From: Paludibaculum fermentans
GTDB taxonomy: Bacteria; Acidobacteriota; Terriglobia; Bryobacterales; Bryobacteraceae
DNA length: 64,000 bases
Direction: 5' to 3'
NCBI RefSeq assembly: GCF_015277775.1
Contig: NZ_CP063849.1
Coordinates: 5,099,501-5,163,500 of the forward strand
In this document: piece after piece, positions 45,875-53,978 of the stretch
Layout: each line of letters opens with the position of its first letter
Position numbering within the stretch: position 1 is the first letter of the stretch
Program-made: the position numbers and the translations under genes
The notes under the pieces: model-generated
Database searches by the model: none
The model's input: only the letters and a program-made list of their open reading frames with translations
Told to the model about the DNA's origin: nothing

Positions 45875-46878
45875 AGCAGCCCCTCGGTTTCGTTGAACCC
45901 GAGCATCAGGTTCATATTCTGAATGGCCTGGCCGGCGGCGCCCTTGCCCAGGTTGTCGATGCACGACACCACCACGGCCCGGCCGGTCTTGGAATCCAGC
46001 CTCACTCCGATGTCGCAGAAATTGGTGCGGTTGACGCCGCGCAGGTCCGGCACGGCGCCGGCGGGGTAGAGCCGCACAAACGGCTCATTCCGATAGGCAT
46101 TCACGTATACGTCGAGCAGCTCGGCGGAGGTGGTCACGCCTTTCGCCCGGAAGTAGATGGTCTCGAGGATGCCGCGGTGGATCGGAATCAGCTGCGCCGT
46201 GAAGCTGAAGTCCTCTTCCTGGATGGCGGAGTTCATCAGAACTTCGGGCACGTGCCGGTGGTCGAGCAGGGAGTAGGCCGAGAAGTTCTCGGTCACCTCG
46301 GAGAAGGCGGTCTTGAGGCTCGCTTTGCGGCCGGCGCCGCTGACTCCGCTCTTGGCGTCGCAGACGATGCCGCGGGTGAGGTCGATCACACCGGCCTGGA
46401 CCAGCGGCCGCAGAGCCAGGTTGGCGGCGGTGGGATAGCAGCCGGGATTCGACAACAGCCGGGCCTGGGGCACAGCCGCACGGTTGAACTCGGGGAGCCC
46501 ATAAACGGCTTCGCGCAGCAGCTCCGGCTGGGTGTGGTCCGACTTATACCAGTGCTTGTAGTTCTCGGGCGTGACCAGGCGGAAGGCGCCGCTGAGGTCG
46601 ACGACACGGATGCCGGCCGACACGAAGGCCGCGGCCAGTTCCATCGAAACTTCCGGCGGGGTGGCGAGAAAGACGATCTGGATGCCGGCATCGCTGGCTG
46701 CTTCGGCGGTGCACGGGATACGCGGCGGTCCAGAATGGCCGATGGGCTGGGGCTCCTGCGTCGAATCCGCGCGATGCTCCAGCAGCCACGGGGTCACACC
46801 GGAGTGCGCCGTGAGAATCCGTTCCAACTCCATTCCGCTGTAACCGCGGAAACCGACAATTCCGACATTCGTGGTCAT
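45871..46878 (-). CDS. argC: N-acetyl-gamma-glutamyl-phosphate reductase
   Basis: 335 residues. NADPH-dependent reduction of N-acetylglutamyl phosphate to the semialdehyde. Rossmann start GIVGFRGYSGMELERIL, catalytic Cys147 in SNPGCYPTAANLALRPL, and the HRHVPE segment are family-typical. It is the first gene of argC-argB-argA; two ARG-box-like operators sit in its promoter region. Confidence 0.94.
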   Translation of the reverse strand: MTTNVGIVGFRGYSGMELERILTAHSGVTPWLLEHRADSTQEPQPIGHSGPPRIPCTAEAASDAGIQIVFLATPPEVSMELAAAFVSAGIRVVDLSGAFRLVTPENYKHWYKSDHTQPELLREAVYGLPEFNRAAVPQARLLSNPGCYPTAANLALRPLVQAGVIDLTRGIVCDAKSGVSGAGRKASLKTAFSEVTENFSAYSLLDHRHVPEVLMNSAIQEEDFSFTAQLIPIHRGILETIYFRAKGVTTSAELLDVYVNAYRNEPFVRLYPAGAVPDLRGVNRTNFCDIGVRLDSKTGRAVVVSCIDNLGKGAAGQAIQNMNLMLGFNETEGLL

Positions 46879-46898
46879 GAGTCTATCCTGGCCTCGGC

Positions 46899-46936
46899 GA
46901 TGGTTAATTATGCATCGCTATGTATAAATATACCAA
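46899..46936 (-). promoter_or_regulatory. Tandem ARG-box-like operators upstream of argC
   Basis: Two AT-rich imperfect palindromes: TGGTTAATTATGCA (46901-46914) and TGTATAAATATACC (46921-46934). Each differs at one position from the TGNATWWWWATNCA core of ArgR/AhrC boxes, and their centres are 20 bp apart, the spacing of paired ARG boxes. Such AT-richness is striking in this GC-rich window. They lie 23-56 bp upstream of the argC ATG where they would overlap the promoter, consistent with arginine repression. Confidence 0.6.
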
Positions 46937-46985
46937 AATCGCCCGGGCAAGGCGGTAGGTCTTATCTGATGGATGCGGGCTGCGG

Positions 46986-47483
46986 CTATTTCTGTTCCGA
47001 AACGCTGCGGTCGGCCAGTTCGCCCAGGATGGGCAGGCGGAAGTTGTCACCCTGGCTGGTCTTTACCATCATGAAGATCCAGGCGCCAAAGACCACGGCT
47101 TTGAGGGCCTTGGCGATGTAGTGGGGGGCTTCGATGGAGTAGGAGAACGGGGCAAAGACCCAATCCACGAACAGCCAGAGAACGAAAAGGTAGAGTCCCT
47201 GGAACGCATGGAAGCGGACCTCGCGTTCCGCACGAAACCGGTCCGAGGCCAGGATGATGATGGAGATGATCCAGCCGGCGACCGGGATGTAGCACATCAG
47301 AGAGGCGTTGCGCGAGGTCAGATTCTTTAGGAAGTCGTTGGCTGGATTGTGCGGAGGAGGGGGCGTGGCAGGGCGCGACGTGGGGCCGGGGGCGCCGGCG
47401 GCGTGCGCCTGGCGGGCTCCGCAGGAACCGCAGAAGATATCGGCCGGTTGGACTTCCGTGCCGCATTGAGTGCAAAAGGGCAT
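46986..47483 (-). CDS. Zinc-ribbon membrane protein (DUF4870/Tic20-like)
   Basis: 165 residues. An N-terminal zinc ribbon (FCTQCGTEV ... FCGSCGAR, two CxxC knuckles, about 4-23), a Pro-rich linker (about 35-47), and a C-terminal domain with three membrane helices including CYIPVAGWIISIIILASDRF and FHAFQGLYLFVLWLFVDWVF. The VRFHAFQGLYL motif is typical of DUF4870-like proteins. Function unknown; divergent from the MBL-fold gene. Confidence 0.8.
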   Translation of the reverse strand: MPFCTQCGTEVQPADIFCGSCGARQAHAAGAPGPTSRPATPPPPHNPANDFLKNLTSRNASLMCYIPVAGWIISIIILASDRFRAEREVRFHAFQGLYLFVLWLFVDWVFAPFSYSIEAPHYIAKALKAVVFGAWIFMMVKTSQGDNFRLPILGELADRSVSEQK

Positions 47484-47495
47484 TGCTGACTTCCC

Positions 47496-47509
47496 CGTAG
47501 TTTACTACG
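47496..47509. promoter_or_regulatory. Small palindrome in divergent intergenic region
   Basis: CGTAG-TTTA-CTACG, a perfect 5-bp inverted repeat in the 66-bp gap between the zinc-ribbon gene (start 47483) and the MBL gene (start 47550). Could be an operator for either gene; short, so low confidence. Confidence 0.25.
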
Positions 47510-47549
47510 ACGATTCAACACGTTCCGTTCCCTATGATAGGATCACGCC

Positions 47550-48560
47550 ATGCGCTGGACGCTTGTCTTCCTCATGGCTGCAGCTTTGTCGCTGCCGGCG
47601 GCGAACCGCAAGAACCTGGAAATCTCCTTTATCGATACGGAAGGCGGGCAGGCGACCCTGCTGGTGACGCCGTCCGGCGAGTCGTTACTGGTGGATGCCG
47701 GCTGGCCGGGCAACAACGGCCGGGACGCCGACCGGATTATCTCCGCGGCGAAGAAAGCCGGGCTGACGAAGATCGACTACCTGCTGGTCACCCACTACCA
47801 CCTGGATCATGTGGGCGGAGTGCCGGACCTGGCGGCGAAGTTTCCGGTGGGCACGGTGATCGACCACGGCGCCAACATCGAGACCGGGCGCGGCGCAGAT
47901 GCTTTGAACGCGGGCTATCAGAAAGTCCTGGCGGCCGGCACCAAGCGGCTGACGGTGAAGCCGGGCGATGTGCTGCCGCTGAAAGACCTGCGGGTGGAAG
48001 TGGTTACGGCGAATGGAGAACGGATCCCCAAGGCGCTGAAGGGCGGCGGCCAGAAGAACGCGGTGTGCGCAACCGAGAAGCGGCGCGACGATGATCCGTC
48101 GGAAAACGCGCGGTCGATCGGGGTGTTGATGACCTTTGGCAAGTTCCGGTTTGTCGACCTGGGCGACCTCACCTGGAACAAGGAATTGGACGCGGCCTGT
48201 CCCGAGCACCTGATTGGGCCGATTGACCTGTTCATCACGACGCACCACGGCCTGGACCAGTCAAACTCGGCTTCGATGGTGCACGGCCTGCACCCGCGGG
48301 TGGCGATCATGAACAATGGCGCGCGGAAGGGCGGCTCGCCCGCCGCATGGAGCATCATTTCAGCTTCACCGGGACTGCAGGATCTGTGGCAGATCCACTA
48401 CGCCGTGGCCGGCGGCAAGGACCACAACGTGGCGGAAGACCGGATCGCGAATCCGGAGGAGAAGTGCCAGGGTGTTGGACTGGAAGTATCCGCTACCAAA
48501 GGCGGTAGTTTCACGGTCACGAATCCGCGCAACGGGTTCAATAAATCGTACAAACCCTGA
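47550..48560 (+). CDS. Exported MBL-fold metallohydrolase (ComEC/Rec2-like)
   Basis: 336 residues. Signal peptide about 1-18. Metallo-beta-lactamase fold: metal motif THYHLDHVGG (about 86-95), then FVDLGDLTW and ITTHHGLDQSN (later His and Asp ligands). Most like the ComEC C-terminal-type hydrolases, whose members cut nucleic acids or other phosphoesters; substrate unknown here. A TAGGAT box ends six bases before the ATG. The MBOAT island begins 54 bp downstream with its own TATAAT, so it is probably a separate unit. Confidence 0.83.
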   Translation: MRWTLVFLMAAALSLPAANRKNLEISFIDTEGGQATLLVTPSGESLLVDAGWPGNNGRDADRIISAAKKAGLTKIDYLLVTHYHLDHVGGVPDLAAKFPVGTVIDHGANIETGRGADALNAGYQKVLAAGTKRLTVKPGDVLPLKDLRVEVVTANGERIPKALKGGGQKNAVCATEKRRDDDPSENARSIGVLMTFGKFRFVDLGDLTWNKELDAACPEHLIGPIDLFITTHHGLDQSNSASMVHGLHPRVAIMNNGARKGGSPAAWSIISASPGLQDLWQIHYAVAGGKDHNVAEDRIANPEEKCQGVGLEVSATKGGSFTVTNPRNGFNKSYKP

Positions 48561-48582
48561 GGGCGGACGCGCGCGCGGCAAG

Positions 48583-48588
48583 TATAAT
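48583..48588 (+). promoter_or_regulatory. Probable -10 box of the MBOAT island
   Basis: Perfect TATAAT in a GC-rich gap; the inferred start near 48595 leaves about 20 nt before the ATG at 48615. No good -35 is visible at the normal spacing. Confidence 0.4.
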
Positions 48589-48614
48589 GGACTTTTCGCT
48601 CCGCGTGCGCCTGC

Positions 48615-50024
48615 ATGCTCCTCTCCAGTTCTGTCTATTTCGTATTCCTGACGGGCATCTTTCTGCTCTACTGGCCGCTCCAACGCTGGCGCATGGCCGG
48701 TCTCGCTGTATTGCTGTTCGCGAACTACTACTTCTACGCGAAGTGGGATCTGTTCTATCTGGTTCTGATTCCAACCGCATCCCTGGTGGACTACCTGATT
48801 GGCCTGGGCTTGGGTGCGTGGAGCGATAAACGGGTCCGGCAGCTGCTGGTATCCACCAGCGTTCTCATGAACTTGGGCATCCTGGCGACGTTCAAGTACA
48901 TGCCGTTCTTCCTGTCCTCGTGGGCCGACTTCCGGCATGTGAAGCCGGCTGAGTGGCACTGGACCTTCCCGCTGGGCATCTCGTTCTACTGCTTCCAGTC
49001 ACTGACGTACACGATCGATCTGTACAGAAAAGACGGCAAACCGGTCAAGAGCCTGCTGGCTCACATGACGGCCGTCAGCTTCTTCCCCACCACGTTGAGC
49101 GGCCCGATCACGCGGGTGCTTTCGCTGGCTCCGCAGCTGGAGAAGAAGGACAAGCAGCTCTCGATCGACGATAGCGGCAAGGCCCTGTTCCGCATCGCTT
49201 TAGGGCTGATGAAAAAGTTCCTGATTGCCGATTACCTGGCGGAGAACCTGGTCAACCGGGTGTTCGATACACCGAACCTGTACACGGGGGTCGAGGTTCT
49301 GATCGGGGTCTATGCGTACGGGCTGCAGCTCTACTACGACTTCTCCGGCTATTCCGACCTGGCCATCGGCAGCGCGCAACTGCTGGGCCTGAAGCTGCCC
49401 GAGAACTTCAACCGGCCCTACCAGGCCTTGAATATCAGTGAGTTCTGGCGGCGCTGGCACATCTCGCTTTCCAACTGGCTGCGCGACTATCTGTACTTTT
49501 CCCTGCCCGGGCTGCGCTCGAAGTGGAAGATCTTCACGTACACGAACCTGTTCCTGACGATGCTGCTGGGCGGGCTGTGGCACGGGGCGAGCTGGAACTT
49601 CATCATTTGGGGCGCTTTACACGGCGGCGCCCTGGCGGTGCACCACGGATTCCGGACCTGGCGCGGCAACCCCAAACCCTCGACGAATCCCTGGGTGAGA
49701 ATCGCCTCGCAGCTGGCAACCGCCCATTTCGTGGTCTTTGCCTGGGTCTTCTTCCGGGCCACCACGCTGGCCAATGCGTGGGAGGTGCTGGGGCGGATCG
49801 CATCGCTGACCGCCAGCCTGGCCAACATTTCGATGCCGCTGGCCGTGGTGCTGCTGATCGGGGCCACCATGCACTATCTGCCGCGAAAGGTATACGACCT
49901 TTCCACAAAGACGTTTGTGCGGGCTCCTTTCTATGCCCAAGCTACGGCTTTGGTGCTGCTGGTGCTGGCCATCGAGTACATCGCGGTGACCGGCGCCGCA
50001 CCGTTCCTGTATACGAAGTTCTAG
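48615..50024 (+). CDS. MBOAT-family membrane O-acyltransferase (DltB/AlgI-like)
   Basis: 469 residues with about ten to twelve membrane helices. The MBOAT core is plain: LSGPITRVLSLAPQL, YDFSGYSDLAIGSAQLLG, ENFNRPYQALNISEFWRRWH, then GGLWHGASWNFIIWGALHG with the invariant catalytic His323. DltB and AlgI/PatA share this layout: the enzyme moves an acyl group across the membrane to an SGNH partner or glycan. Here the downstream carrier-protein gene favours an ACP-like thioester as donor, as in DltB. First gene of a five-gene co-directional run (gaps of 9 and 0 bp, then overlap and 8 bp). Confidence 0.93.
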   Translation: MLLSSSVYFVFLTGIFLLYWPLQRWRMAGLAVLLFANYYFYAKWDLFYLVLIPTASLVDYLIGLGLGAWSDKRVRQLLVSTSVLMNLGILATFKYMPFFLSSWADFRHVKPAEWHWTFPLGISFYCFQSLTYTIDLYRKDGKPVKSLLAHMTAVSFFPTTLSGPITRVLSLAPQLEKKDKQLSIDDSGKALFRIALGLMKKFLIADYLAENLVNRVFDTPNLYTGVEVLIGVYAYGLQLYYDFSGYSDLAIGSAQLLGLKLPENFNRPYQALNISEFWRRWHISLSNWLRDYLYFSLPGLRSKWKIFTYTNLFLTMLLGGLWHGASWNFIIWGALHGGALAVHHGFRTWRGNPKPSTNPWVRIASQLATAHFVVFAWVFFRATTLANAWEVLGRIASLTASLANISMPLAVVLLIGATMHYLPRKVYDLSTKTFVRAPFYAQATALVLLVLAIEYIAVTGAAPFLYTKF

Positions 50025-50033
50025 AGAGTCAAG

Positions 50034-51425
50034 ATGAAGTCGCCCTGGCCATTGAAACCGTTCCTCGTCATCGCGACGTTCGCGCTGGGCATCACGCTGC
50101 CGCAATACATCCCACAGTGGTACAACTGGCGGATCTACGAGTGGAGCGCGGCACCGGCGATTCTGGACTTTCAGCCCCGGTCTCGGGCAGCGGCCCCGAT
50201 GCAGGAGGAGATGGAACGGCTGCGCCCGGATACTGTCCCGGTGAAGGCGGATGATTCGAAGATCCACGATCCCGGCGGGGCGATGGACAACTTCTATGCG
50301 GCGCTATTGAAGACGGAGCGCCGGCAGGGCAATGCGGTCACGCGGATCCTGCACTATGGCGATTCGCCGACAACGGCCGATCTGATTACTGCGGACGTGC
50401 GCAATTTCCTGCAAACACGGTTTGGCGATGCCGGGCACGGCACTTACCTGATTGCGAAGCCTTGGGCCTGGTACGCGCACCGCGGCCTGGATGTCACGGC
50501 ATCGGGCTGGAAGATGGATCCGGCGACGCTGCACGGGCAGAAGGACGGGCGGTACGGGTTGGGCGGGGTGAGTTTCACGGGCAGCGCGGGCGCCGAGAGC
50601 AAGATCACGCTGCGCAATGCCGGCCATACGCGGCTGTCGCTCTCCTATTTTGCGCAACCGGATGGCGGCGAGGTCTCGATCGACGCCGGCGACGTGCACA
50701 TCACTACGCTCGATACGTCTTCACCCGAAGCGGCGGCCGTCGAGCAGACCTGGCCGATCCCGGCCGAAGCGCAGAAGTTCCAGATCAAGGTGACGCGCGG
50801 GACGGCCCGGCTGTTTGGCGTCACGTTCCGGAAGGACTCGCCGGGCGTCATGTACGACAGTATCGGCCTGAACGGCACGTGGGCGGGGGTGCTGGCGTCG
50901 CACGTGAATGGGCAGCACTGGATCGAAGAGCTGCGGATGGCGAAGCCGAATCTGGTGGTGATCAATTACGGCACGAACGAGAGCGGCTACCGGAATTACG
51001 TCGACACCACGTATCCCAAAGACGTGAAAGAGATTCTACGCCGGGTGAAGACCGCGGTGCCGGAGGCGTCGATCCTGATGATGAGCCCGATGGACCGCGG
51101 CGCGCGGGAACAGGGCGGCACGATTGGCACGATGCCGACGCTGCCGCAACTGGTCTCCGTCCAGGCGCGGCTGGCGGCCGAGAACGGCTGTGCCTTCTTC
51201 AACACCTTCCAGGCGATGGGCGGACCCGGGACTATGGGAAAGTGGTATATGGCGGAGCCGAGACTGGTGAGTGCGGACTTCATCCATCCCCTGCCCTCGG
51301 GGGCGCGCATCGTCGGAACGCTGCTGTATCAGGCACTTGTGGACGGCTACAACAGCTACAAGCTGAAGCAACTTCGCCAGAATATGGCGGCGGTGCCGAA
51401 GCAGACCGTGGGTTCGAAACCATAA
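50034..51425 (+). CDS. Membrane-anchored SGNH/GDSL-like protein 1
   Basis: 463 residues. An N-terminal hydrophobic segment (about 8-25) serves as signal anchor. SGNH blocks are all identifiable: block I HYGDSPTTAD with nucleophile Ser111, block II around GLNGTWAG (Gly/Asn), block III INYGTNESG (Asn) and block V ADFIHPLPSGARIVG with D415-x2-H418 completing the triad. A beta-sandwich-like insertion (about 155-265) separates blocks I and II. Partners of MBOAT proteins in Dlt, Alg and Pat systems are SGNH proteins that pass the acyl group to the final acceptor. ATG follows the MBOAT stop by nine bases. Confidence 0.88.
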   Translation: MKSPWPLKPFLVIATFALGITLPQYIPQWYNWRIYEWSAAPAILDFQPRSRAAAPMQEEMERLRPDTVPVKADDSKIHDPGGAMDNFYAALLKTERRQGNAVTRILHYGDSPTTADLITADVRNFLQTRFGDAGHGTYLIAKPWAWYAHRGLDVTASGWKMDPATLHGQKDGRYGLGGVSFTGSAGAESKITLRNAGHTRLSLSYFAQPDGGEVSIDAGDVHITTLDTSSPEAAAVEQTWPIPAEAQKFQIKVTRGTARLFGVTFRKDSPGVMYDSIGLNGTWAGVLASHVNGQHWIEELRMAKPNLVVINYGTNESGYRNYVDTTYPKDVKEILRRVKTAVPEASILMMSPMDRGAREQGGTIGTMPTLPQLVSVQARLAAENGCAFFNTFQAMGGPGTMGKWYMAEPRLVSADFIHPLPSGARIVGTLLYQALVDGYNSYKLKQLRQNMAAVPKQTVGSKP

Positions 51426-52790
51426 ATGAGGAATTTGGCACTTATCTTCGCGGCGGCGCTAGTCGCCCTGCCGGCATTGATGGCGGTGGCGCCGGTGCCC
51501 GCGGCCAGCGCCAAGAAGAAGGCCAAGACCTCCAGTAAGAAAACGGCCGCCAGGAAGCGGACAGTCCCCAAGCCGCCGCCGGCCAGCCCGGAGCAGAGGG
51601 CGGAGGCGACCGAAACCGTCCAGACCCACATGGCCGAGGCGGTGGACCTGGGCATCCAGAATGCCGCCGCGATGGTGCCGTTCTACGAATTGCTGTACCG
51701 CCAGCAGCAGCAACCCGGCGGTGAGCCGTTGAGAGTGCTGCACTTCGGCGATTCGCACACAGCGTCGGACGATTGGGCGGGCGAGCTCCGCGCACGGTTC
51801 CAGCAGAAGTTTGGAGACGGCGGCCCCGGCTTCGTTCAGGCAGGCCGGCCGTTCGCGGGGTTCCGCCGGTTTGATGCCAAGGCGACGATGTCGCGCAACT
51901 GGAAGCCGGAAGGCCTGCTGGCGCGCGAAGGCGACGGGCTGTACGGGCTGGCGGGCGTGAGCCTGGCCACGGCGCGGGCCAATGAAACCATCACGTTGGA
52001 AGCGGAAGGCCAGACGCTGGAGTTCTACTACCTGCAGCAGCCCGGCGGTGGCTCGTTCACGTTGGAAGACAACGACGTGGTGCTGGACACGGTTGCGACC
52101 GATGGTACGGTGGGGCCCGGCTTTTACCGCAAGGAACTGGCCGCGGGCGGGCACCACCTGGTGCTGCGGACGGTGAACAACGCTCCGGTGAGGGTGCATG
52201 GCTGGGTACTGGAGAAGCGCGGCGGCATCACGTGGGAACCGTTGGGGATCAACGGCGCGCAGGCCGATCTGCTGCTTTTGTGGGACCAGCAGGTGCTGAG
52301 GAAAGAGATTGAGCGGCGGAATCCGGCTTTGGTCGTCCTGGCTTACGGGACGAATGAGGCGCGGCGGCCGGACTGGACCAGCGAGTCGTACGCGCAGTCG
52401 CTGGGCCAGGTGGTGAAAACGATCCGGGCGGCTTCGCCGACGACGAGCATTCTGATCATTGGAGCCCCGGATCAGGCAATCTATTCACGGCGCCGTGTTG
52501 TGCCGTACGAAGCGGTTGATAAGATCTTAATAGCGCAACGCGACGCCGCACTGGCCAACGGATGCGCGTTTTGGAATTTGAGAGCGGCCATGGGCGGCAA
52601 GGGATCCATGAAACAATGGGTCCAGGCCGGCCTGGCACAAGGCGATTTCGTACATCTGACTTCGCCAGGTTACCGCCTGGTGGGGGATTCTCTATTCGAG
52701 CTCATCATGGGCCAGTACGGAGTCTTTCAAACCGTGCGACGCCAGGTTTTAGGAGCTAACGAAAATGGACCGTCGATCAAAACTCATTGA
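51426..52790 (+). CDS. Exported SGNH/GDSL-like protein 2
   Basis: 454 residues. Signal peptide about 1-29, then a Lys/Pro-rich basic linker (AKKKAKTSSKKTAARKR) that could contact the membrane or cell wall. SGNH residues: Ser110 in HFGDSHTASDD, Asn in GINGAQAD, YGTNEARRPD, and D407-x2-H410 in GDFVHLTSPGYR. Same architecture as the preceding gene, including the inserted beta domain, but only modest identity, so an old duplication with divided roles. ATG directly abuts the previous stop codon. Confidence 0.87.
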   Translation: MRNLALIFAAALVALPALMAVAPVPAASAKKKAKTSSKKTAARKRTVPKPPPASPEQRAEATETVQTHMAEAVDLGIQNAAAMVPFYELLYRQQQQPGGEPLRVLHFGDSHTASDDWAGELRARFQQKFGDGGPGFVQAGRPFAGFRRFDAKATMSRNWKPEGLLAREGDGLYGLAGVSLATARANETITLEAEGQTLEFYYLQQPGGGSFTLEDNDVVLDTVATDGTVGPGFYRKELAAGGHHLVLRTVNNAPVRVHGWVLEKRGGITWEPLGINGAQADLLLLWDQQVLRKEIERRNPALVVLAYGTNEARRPDWTSESYAQSLGQVVKTIRAASPTTSILIIGAPDQAIYSRRRVVPYEAVDKILIAQRDAALANGCAFWNLRAAMGGKGSMKQWVQAGLAQGDFVHLTSPGYRLVGDSLFELIMGQYGVFQTVRRQVLGANENGPSIKTH

Positions 52791-52998
52791 AATCCTGAAA
52801 ACGGTGACGAAACAGGACACCTTACCGGAGCCTGGCGATTCCCTGTTCGATTCCGGATTGCTCGACTCGTTCGCATTGCCGGACCTGGTGAGCGCCCTGG
52901 AACAGGAGTTCTCCATTCAGATCCCCGACGCGGACCTGAACCCTCGCAAGTTCGACTCAATCGAGCGGATCGAAGAATACCTCGACTCTAGGAATTGA
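52765..52998 (+). CDS. DltC-like acyl carrier protein
   Basis: 77-residue four-helix carrier protein. The phosphopantetheine site is Ser35 in GLLDSF, the same hexapeptide I know from DltC (D-alanyl carrier) rather than the GxDSL of fatty-acid ACP. The sequence after it (LVSALEQEFSIQIPDADLNPRKFDSIERI) also has the DltC pattern. AGGAG lies nine bases upstream of the ATG; the gene overlaps the end of the second SGNH gene by 26 bp. It probably carries the acyl group handed to the MBOAT protein. No DltA-like ligase is in the window. Confidence 0.88.
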   Translation: MDRRSKLIEILKTVTKQDTLPEPGDSLFDSGLLDSFALPDLVSALEQEFSIQIPDADLNPRKFDSIERIEEYLDSRN

Positions 52999-53006
52999 CT
53001 GGGGCA

Positions 53007-53939
53007 ATGGCATTTATCAAGGAATTCGGAAGCTGGCTGCCCGAGCGGGTGGTAACCAGCCAGGAGGCTGGCAGCTGGGTTGGCGCAGACTCCACCTGGG
53101 TGGTCAATGTCTCAGGGATTGAAGAGCGGCGGTTCGCCGTGGACGAAGATACCGTGGCCGACCTGGCCGCGCGGGCGGGCCGGGATTGCCTGGAACGCGC
53201 GGGCGTAGCTCCGGGCGACCTCGGAATGGTGATGGTGGCCAGCGGTTCGGCGGAGCGGTCGTTCCCCGGGCCGGCCTGCGTCGCGGCGCAGAAGATGGGC
53301 GCAGCCGGGGTTCCGGCCGTCGACCTGCCGATGGCGAGCGCGGGTTCACTGTTCGGCCTCTCGATGGCGGCGCGCCTTACCTCGCAGATTGGTCCGATTC
53401 TCGTGATCGGCGCCGAGAAGATGTCGCGGATTGTAGCGCGCGAGCCGCAGGAGCGCGGCGTGGCGGTACTGTTTGGCGACGGCGCGGGCGCCTGCCTGAT
53501 TACAGCCGAAAAGGGCCGGGCCGAGATCGTCGATTCCGTTTTGGGCACCGATGGCTCGTATTCCGAGGATTTGACGCTGGAAAACGGCATGCCCATAAAA
53601 ATGAATGGGCGCAGCGTGATTCTGCAGGCTTCCCGCAAGATTCCGGCCGCGATCCGGTCGCTGCTGGACCGCTATAAGATTCAGCCGCCGGATGTGCTGG
53701 CGTTCCTGATGCACCAGGCCAACCAGAACCTCATCGACCGGGTGGCCAGCACGCTGGGCGTGCCCAGCGCGAAGTTCTTTTCGAACATCCGCAAGTATGG
53801 GAACACCTCGTCGGCTTCGATGTTGATTGCGGCCTGCGAGTGGAGCCAGGACAACGACTTCGAGCCCGGCTTGCCCGTGGTCTTCGCAGCCTTCGGCGCC
53901 GGCTTCAACTGGGGCGCCCTGCTGGTTCGCGGCGTTTAG
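53007..53939 (+). CDS. 3-oxoacyl-ACP synthase III-like protein with Ser in place of catalytic Cys
   Basis: 310 residues, FabH/KASIII thiolase fold. His236 (FLMHQANQNLIDR) and Asn266 (KYGNTSSAS) of the Cys-His-Asn triad are present, but the Cys position, in a DLPMASAGSLFGL segment where FabH has AACAGF, is Ser111. Some KASIII-like enzymes such as DpsC use Ser at this place for acyl transfer or starter selection. Inferred role: move an acyl group from CoA to the neighbouring carrier protein. ATG at 53007 is preferred over TTG at 52995, which overlaps the carrier's stop. Confidence 0.88.
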   Translation: MAFIKEFGSWLPERVVTSQEAGSWVGADSTWVVNVSGIEERRFAVDEDTVADLAARAGRDCLERAGVAPGDLGMVMVASGSAERSFPGPACVAAQKMGAAGVPAVDLPMASAGSLFGLSMAARLTSQIGPILVIGAEKMSRIVAREPQERGVAVLFGDGAGACLITAEKGRAEIVDSVLGTDGSYSEDLTLENGMPIKMNGRSVILQASRKIPAAIRSLLDRYKIQPPDVLAFLMHQANQNLIDRVASTLGVPSAKFFSNIRKYGNTSSASMLIAACEWSQDNDFEPGLPVVFAAFGAGFNWGALLVRGV

Positions 53940-53962
53940 TTCACACATTCCACATTCCCGGC

Positions 53963-53977
53963 GTCTACCCTGTAGAC
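53963..53977 (+). promoter_or_regulatory. Palindrome and ECF-like -10 upstream of sigma factor gene
   Basis: GTCTAC-CCT-GTAGAC, a perfect 6-bp inverted repeat ending one base before the ATG at 53979. It includes CGTCTA (53962-53967), the -10 form preferred by many ECF sigma factors, with TTCACA 16 bp further up. This would fit an autoregulated, nearly leaderless transcript. No Shine-Dalgarno is visible. Confidence 0.4.
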
Positions 53978-53978
53978 A

